This document shows positions 14,220 through 17,049 of a stretch of DNA of 17,049 nt, piece after piece. The position numbers and the translations under genes were made by a program. The notes beneath the pieces were generated by a model. That model was not told the origin of the DNA. It worked only from the letters and a program-made list of their open reading frames with translations, and did not search any database. The stretch is from Burkholderiales bacterium (GTDB lineage: Bacteria > Pseudomonadota > Gammaproteobacteria > Burkholderiales > SG8-41): positions 1 to 17,049 of the forward strand of contig SYEN01000380.1 of the NCBI GenBank assembly GCA_005800795.1, given 5' to 3'. Every line of letters starts with the position of its first letter. The first letter of the stretch is position 1.

Positions 14220-15275
14220 ATGGGCGCCATTTTCGACGCGATTGCCGGTTGGGACAACCTGTTGCTGGCGTATCGCCGCGCCGCCAGCGGCAAGGGCGGC
14301 AAGGCGAGTGCTGCCAGCTTTGAATATCAATTGGCCGATAACCTGATTGCATTGCAACGCGGGTTGCGCGAAAAGACCTATCGTCCGGGCGGCTACTGCC
14401 ATTTTTACGTTCACGAACCCAAGCGCCGCAAGATCAGTGCCGCACCGTTTGGCGACCGCGTGGTGCATCACGCGTTGTGCAACGTGATCGAGCCACTGTT
14501 CGAGCGGCGCTTTATCACGCACAGCTATGCCAACCGGCGGGGGAAAGGCACGCATCGCGCGCTGGATCAATTGCAGCATTGGGCGCAACGCTACTGCTAC
14601 GTGCTGCGCTGTGATGTCGTGCAGCACTTTGCCTCGCTGGATCACGCGCTGTTGCGTGCCAAATTGGCACGGGTTATTCGCGACGCCGATGTACTGTGGC
14701 TGGTTGACGCGATACTCGGCAGTGGCGCGGGCGTGCTCGCCAGCGAATACACGCAAGTTTATTTTGAAGGTGATGATTTGTTTGCGGCGTGCCGCCCGCG
14801 CGGTTTGCCTATTAGCAATCTCACGTCGCAATTCTGGTCGAATGTTTACCTGAATGATTTTGACTGGTTCGTTACGCGCGAACTCGGGTGCGGCGCCTAC
14901 TTGCGCTATGTGGATGATTTTGTTCTATTTTCTGACAGCAAACGCTTGTTGCGGCAATGGCGGGCGGCTGTCGTAGGCCGTCTCGAACGTGAGCGGCTAA
15001 CGATACATGTGCCGCAAGCGCAGGCGTTGCCCGTAGTGGCGGGTATTCCGTGGCTGGGGTTTTTGGTGTATCCGGGGCATTGCTTGCTGAAGCGGCGCAA
15101 TGCCGTTCATTTCACCCGCAAGTTCAAGCGCAACCTTGGAGCGTATGGCAGCGGGGCAATTTCACTCGCGACGCTCGACGCTGGTGTGCAAGGCTGGGTC
15201 AATCATGTGAGGTATGGAGATACCTGGGGCTTGCGTGAGCGTGTGTTTGCCGCGCATGCAATTCCGAATCAGTAA
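14220..15275 (+). CDS. DGR reverse transcriptase
   Basis: A 351-aa stand-alone reverse transcriptase. The catalytic motifs are intact: an RT motif with Asp132 in VLRCDVVQHFASLDH, GLPISNLTSQFWSNVYLNDFD (from Gly195), and YVDD (230-233) in YLRYVDDFVLF; the three catalytic aspartates are D132, D232 and D233. The [ILV]xxSN form instead of the usual QGxxxSP at motif 4 marks DGR reverse transcriptases and is linked to their low fidelity at adenines. No maturase, endonuclease or thumb-X domain follows, excluding a group II intron. An in-frame TAG at 14208-14210 sets the earliest possible start; no Shine-Dalgarno sequence precedes the ATG. The stop overlaps the convergent toxin gene by 7 bp. Confidence 0.95.
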   Translation: MGAIFDAIAGWDNLLLAYRRAASGKGGKASAASFEYQLADNLIALQRGLREKTYRPGGYCHFYVHEPKRRKISAAPFGDRVVHHALCNVIEPLFERRFITHSYANRRGKGTHRALDQLQHWAQRYCYVLRCDVVQHFASLDHALLRAKLARVIRDADVLWLVDAILGSGAGVLASEYTQVYFEGDDLFAACRPRGLPISNLTSQFWSNVYLNDFDWFVTRELGCGAYLRYVDDFVLFSDSKRLLRQWRAAVVGRLERERLTIHVPQAQALPVVAGIPWLGFLVYPGHCLLKRRNAVHFTRKFKRNLGAYGSGAISLATLDAGVQGWVNHVRYGDTWGLRERVFAAHAIPNQ

Positions 15276-15544
15276 ACCTCGTCGTGACTGCCCACATTGA
15301 TCGGCACGATTTCGGACTTTGTGATCAGCAGTTCGAGGGTGATTCTGTGGCTCAGGTTGATGGATACGCTATGCAAGCCCGACAATTTCCCTTTCAACGC
15401 ATGCAGCCGCAAAGACGGGTGATGCGGATTGGCTTGCAGCAGCTTGAGTGTTTTGGCGTACTGGCCGACGGCATCAGGATGACGCCGCAGAAAGCGCGCG
15501 GCGCGCCGGTTGTATTGCTCGGTGAATACGAGTTGCCACGCCAC
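15269..15544 (-). CDS. RelE/ParE-superfamily toxin of a type II toxin-antitoxin pair
   Basis: A 91-aa basic protein with the RelE/ParE pattern: AWQLVFTEQYNRRAARFLRR at the N-terminus, a helical QYAKTLKLLQANPHHPSLR segment, the LHALKGKLSGLHSVSI strand region, ITLELLITKSEIVPINVG, and the terminal GSHDEVY. Such toxins are usually ribosome-dependent mRNA nucleases (RelE/YafQ type) or gyrase poisons (ParE type); which one cannot be told here. The GTG at 15544 is chosen (GGGGTAAG lies just upstream); a TTG at 15550 is an alternative. It lies 7 bp after the antitoxin gene and overlaps the tail of the RT by 7 bp on the opposite strand. The antitoxin-first order is the usual one for autoregulated modules. 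Confidence 0.82.
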   Translation of the reverse strand: MAWQLVFTEQYNRRAARFLRRHPDAVGQYAKTLKLLQANPHHPSLRLHALKGKLSGLHSVSINLSHRITLELLITKSEIVPINVGSHDEVY

Positions 15545-15551
15545 GGCCAAC

Positions 15552-15812
15552 TTACCCCGCCAGTTTGGCGAGGCGCTTGATGTGCTGCTCGACGGATTCC
15601 TTGACGAAGCGTCCTGCGTCCAGATCGGCCTTTGATTCGGCGAGCGCGGCTTCGAGTTCGCACTCGCGCAAGTGAGCGTATTGCTCACGGCTCATCACCA
15701 CGTATTTCATTTGACCGCGCACGGTGACCGAGGCTTCGGGTTGGTCGGCGAGGGCCAGCTCGATGGCGCTGACGCCTTTGGTTTTTAAGTCGTTGGCGGA
15801 GATGGTGTTCAT
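15552..15812 (-). CDS. Phd/YefM-family antitoxin
   Basis: An 86-aa acidic protein. The N-terminal part (MNTISANDLKTKGVSAIELA, then VTVRGQMKYVVMSREQY) is the Phd/YefM DNA-binding fold that binds operator DNA. The C-terminal helix (ECELEAALAESKADLDAGRF, then VEQHIKRLAKL) would wrap and neutralise the toxin. It is first in the two-gene operon with the RelE/ParE-type toxin, so it presumably represses its own promoter, which should lie in the AT-rich bases just above 15812. No strong Shine-Dalgarno sequence is seen. Confidence 0.85.
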   Translation of the reverse strand: MNTISANDLKTKGVSAIELALADQPEASVTVRGQMKYVVMSREQYAHLRECELEAALAESKADLDAGRFVKESVEQHIKRLAKLAG

Positions 15813-15892
15813 GGTTGAATCGTATTCTATATCAAGTGATTAATCGCATTATAAACCGTATATTGCATGCTTCGCAGGGTGTAACGCACTGG

Positions 15893-15929
15893 ATTCCGGC
15901 CTTCGCCGGAATGACGGTTGTGGTTTATT
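15893..15929 (-). repeat. REP-like hairpin repeat, right of the DGR/TA segment
   Basis: Perfect hairpin ATTCCGGC-CTTC-GCCGGAAT (15893-15912) followed by 17 bp that match 9461-9477 in reverse complement with one mismatch. It is the inverted counterpart of the copy left of the DGR. The remaining sequence of the 15813-16027 interval is AT-rich with no gene that I can see. Confidence 0.65.
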
Positions 15930-16027
15930 GCATGGGTTGTTGCATGTCTGAGGTTTTAGATTCGCTGAGAAATGGGATCCCCATTTGCTTACACGCCCAT
16001 CTTCGGCGTTCGGAGCGCACGGCAAAT

Positions 16028-16056
16028 TTGAAGGCAGCCTCGCCTTCACGTATAAT
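16028..16056 (+). promoter_or_regulatory. Sigma70-type promoter of carA
   Basis: TTGAAG (16028-16033) and a consensus TATAAT (16051-16056) separated by exactly 17 bp, about 100 bp before the carA start. This is the best promoter in the window. Confidence 0.8.
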
Positions 16057-16069
16057 ATTCACCCCAAGC

Positions 16070-16107
16070 AGCGGGACGGGCGTCTAATCGTATAGACCTG
16101 TCCCGCT
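16070..16107 (+). promoter_or_regulatory. Leader hairpin upstream of carA
   Basis: AGCGGGACGGG (16070-16080) pairs with CCTGTCCCGCT (16097-16107), with one G-U pair and a second inner stem GTCTA/TAGAC. It begins only a few bases after the predicted transcription start and is followed by a short TTT. It could stabilise the leader or take part in attenuation by pyrimidines or arginine, but the T-tract is too short to call a terminator. Confidence 0.45.
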
Positions 16108-16153
16108 TTCCATATCTGGCGCTGAAAAAGCGCAATCAAATCAGGAGGTTGCA

Positions 16154-17049
16154 GTGTCACCACGTACGCCCGCGATCCTGGTGCTTAAGGACGGGACGGT
16201 ATTTCGTGGCGCGTCCATCGGCGCTGATGGAATATCCGCCGGCGAGGTGGTATTTAACACGGCGATCACCGGTTATCAGGAAATTCTCACCGATCCGTCG
16301 TATTGCCGGCAGATTGTTACTTTGACCTATCCGCATATCGGCAACACCGGCGCGAATGAAGAGGACGTGGAGTCGGATCGCGTTTATGCGGCTGGGCTGG
16401 TGATCCGTAATTTGCCGTTGATGGCTTCAAATTTTCGCATGAAGTGGACGCTGGACGAATATCTCAAGCGCGAAAACGTAGTGGCGATTGCCGATATCGA
16501 TACGCGCAAGTTGACGCGTACTTTGCGCGACAAGGGCGCGCAGGATGGCTGCATTATCGCGGGCAAAATTGATGAAGCCGCCGCCTTGAAAGCGGCGAAG
16601 GATTTCCCCGGATTGAAAGGCATGGACCTCGCCAAAGTGGTGAGCTGCACCAAGAATTACGAATGGGACGAAACGGTGTGGGCCTTGGGCAAAGGATACG
16701 GCAAACTATCCGAGACAAAATTCAATGTGGTGGCGTACGATTTTGGTGTGAAGCGCAACATTTTGCGCATGCTTGCCGCGCGCAGCTGCAAGTTGACAGT
16801 AGTGCCCGCGCAAACGCCCGCTAAAGAGGTGCTGGCGCTGAAGCCCGATGGCGTGTTTTTATCGAATGGCCCCGGTGACCCGGAGCCTTGCGATTATGCG
16901 ATTGCAGCCCTTCGTGAGTTGCTGGATAAGAGCGTCCCGCTGTTCGGTATTTGTCTCGGCCATCAGTTGATGGGCCTTGCCAGTGGCGCGCAAACCATCA
17001 AAATGAAATTTGGCCATCATGGCGCGAATCATCCGGTGCAGGATCTGGA
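16154..17049 (+). CDS. carA: Carbamoyl-phosphate synthase small (glutaminase) subunit, 5' part
   Basis: 298 codons are present and the gene runs off the right edge (CarA is normally ~375-385 aa). The N-terminal half shows the CarA-specific domain: LVLKDGTVFRG, GEVVFNTAITGYQEILTDPS, TLTYPHIGNTGAN. The class I glutaminase half includes SNGPGDP and GICLGHQLMG, whose Cys (residue ~267) is the nucleophile that releases ammonia from glutamine, then KFGHHGANHPV. With CarB it makes carbamoyl phosphate for pyrimidines and arginine. GTG start at 16154 with perfect AGGAGG (16143-16148) 5 nt upstream. carB would be expected beyond the edge. Confidence 0.97.
   Translation, partial: MSPRTPAILVLKDGTVFRGASIGADGISAGEVVFNTAITGYQEILTDPSYCRQIVTLTYPHIGNTGANEEDVESDRVYAAGLVIRNLPLMASNFRMKWTLDEYLKRENVVAIADIDTRKLTRTLRDKGAQDGCIIAGKIDEAAALKAAKDFPGLKGMDLAKVVSCTKNYEWDETVWALGKGYGKLSETKFNVVAYDFGVKRNILRMLAARSCKLTVVPAQTPAKEVLALKPDGVFLSNGPGDPEPCDYAIAALRELLDKSVPLFGICLGHQLMGLASGAQTIKMKFGHHGANHPVQDL

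Larger units (their letters stand above)
9601..15275. other. Diversity-generating retroelement (DGR) locus
   Basis: All expected DGR parts are present: a target gene with a C-type-lectin/FGE-fold C-terminus, VR at its 3' end, a nearby TR that differs almost only at template adenines, a 3' spacer able to form several hairpins, an avd-type helical-bundle gene and a DGR-type reverse transcriptase. In known DGRs a TR-containing RNA is copied by an error-prone RT that misincorporates opposite adenines, and the cDNA replaces VR while TR stays unchanged. No phage structural or integrase genes are visible nearby, so this looks like a chromosomal cellular DGR. Confidence 0.95.

Noticed and set aside
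14220..15275. Group II intron or retron RT
   Set aside because: No maturase or endonuclease domain, no intron RNA or msr/msd pattern; motif 4 form, TR/VR pair and Avd point to a DGR.

Overview
The window looks like the chromosome of a GC-rich proteobacterium, most likely a betaproteobacterium (Burkholderiales-like). This is inferred from a Bug-type tripartite tricarboxylate transporter (TTT) binding protein next to two MmgE/PrpD-family genes, from the carA sequence, and from TTG/GTG starts. The taxonomy was not computed.

Left part (1-9400) is ordinary accessory metabolism. On the minus strand, a small dual-specificity phosphatase overlaps by one base the start of a CoxE-type VWA protein that runs off the left edge. 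Then come a plus-strand quinone oxidoreductase, an SDR that lacks the catalytic Ser and Tyr, and a frameshifted TonB-C-domain membrane protein. Next are a minus-strand NHL-propeller protein and an MmgE/PrpD protein, a divergent Bug-type periplasmic binding protein, and a second MmgE/PrpD protein. This group resembles the organic-acid uptake and catabolism clusters common in Burkholderiales.

Central part (9601-15275) is the main discovery: a complete diversity-generating retroelement (DGR). It has (i) a 1183-aa target protein with an NLR-like layout: hydrophobic N-terminus, helical region, NACHT/STAND ATPase, and a C-terminal formylglycine-generating-enzyme (FGE)/C-type-lectin fold; (ii) a variable repeat (VR) forming the last ~40 codons of that gene; (iii) a template repeat (TR) 284 bp further on; (iv) a structured non-coding spacer; (v) an avd-type helical-bundle gene; (vi) a DGR-type reverse transcriptase with YVDD and GLPISN motifs. 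Comparing TR with VR gives 19 substitutions, 16 of them at template adenines, which is the DGR signature. Two features are unusual: avd is divergent from the RT with only 17 bp between start codons, and the current VR carries a 1-nt insertion that shifts the last ~15 codons out of the frame encoded by TR. The likely system is a STAND sensor whose ligand-binding surface is diversified by mutagenic retrohoming.

Right part (15269-17049): a RelE/ParE-type toxin and Phd/YefM-type antitoxin lie tail-to-tail with the RT, overlapping it by 7 bp. They are followed by a REP-like hairpin repeat, a strong sigma70-type promoter with a long leader hairpin, and the 5' part of carA, which is cut by the right edge.

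REP-like hairpins of one family occur at ~7878-7990, 9461-9513 and (inverted) 15893-15929; the last two bracket the DGR plus toxin-antitoxin segment. No tRNA, rRNA, CRISPR array or transposase was seen.
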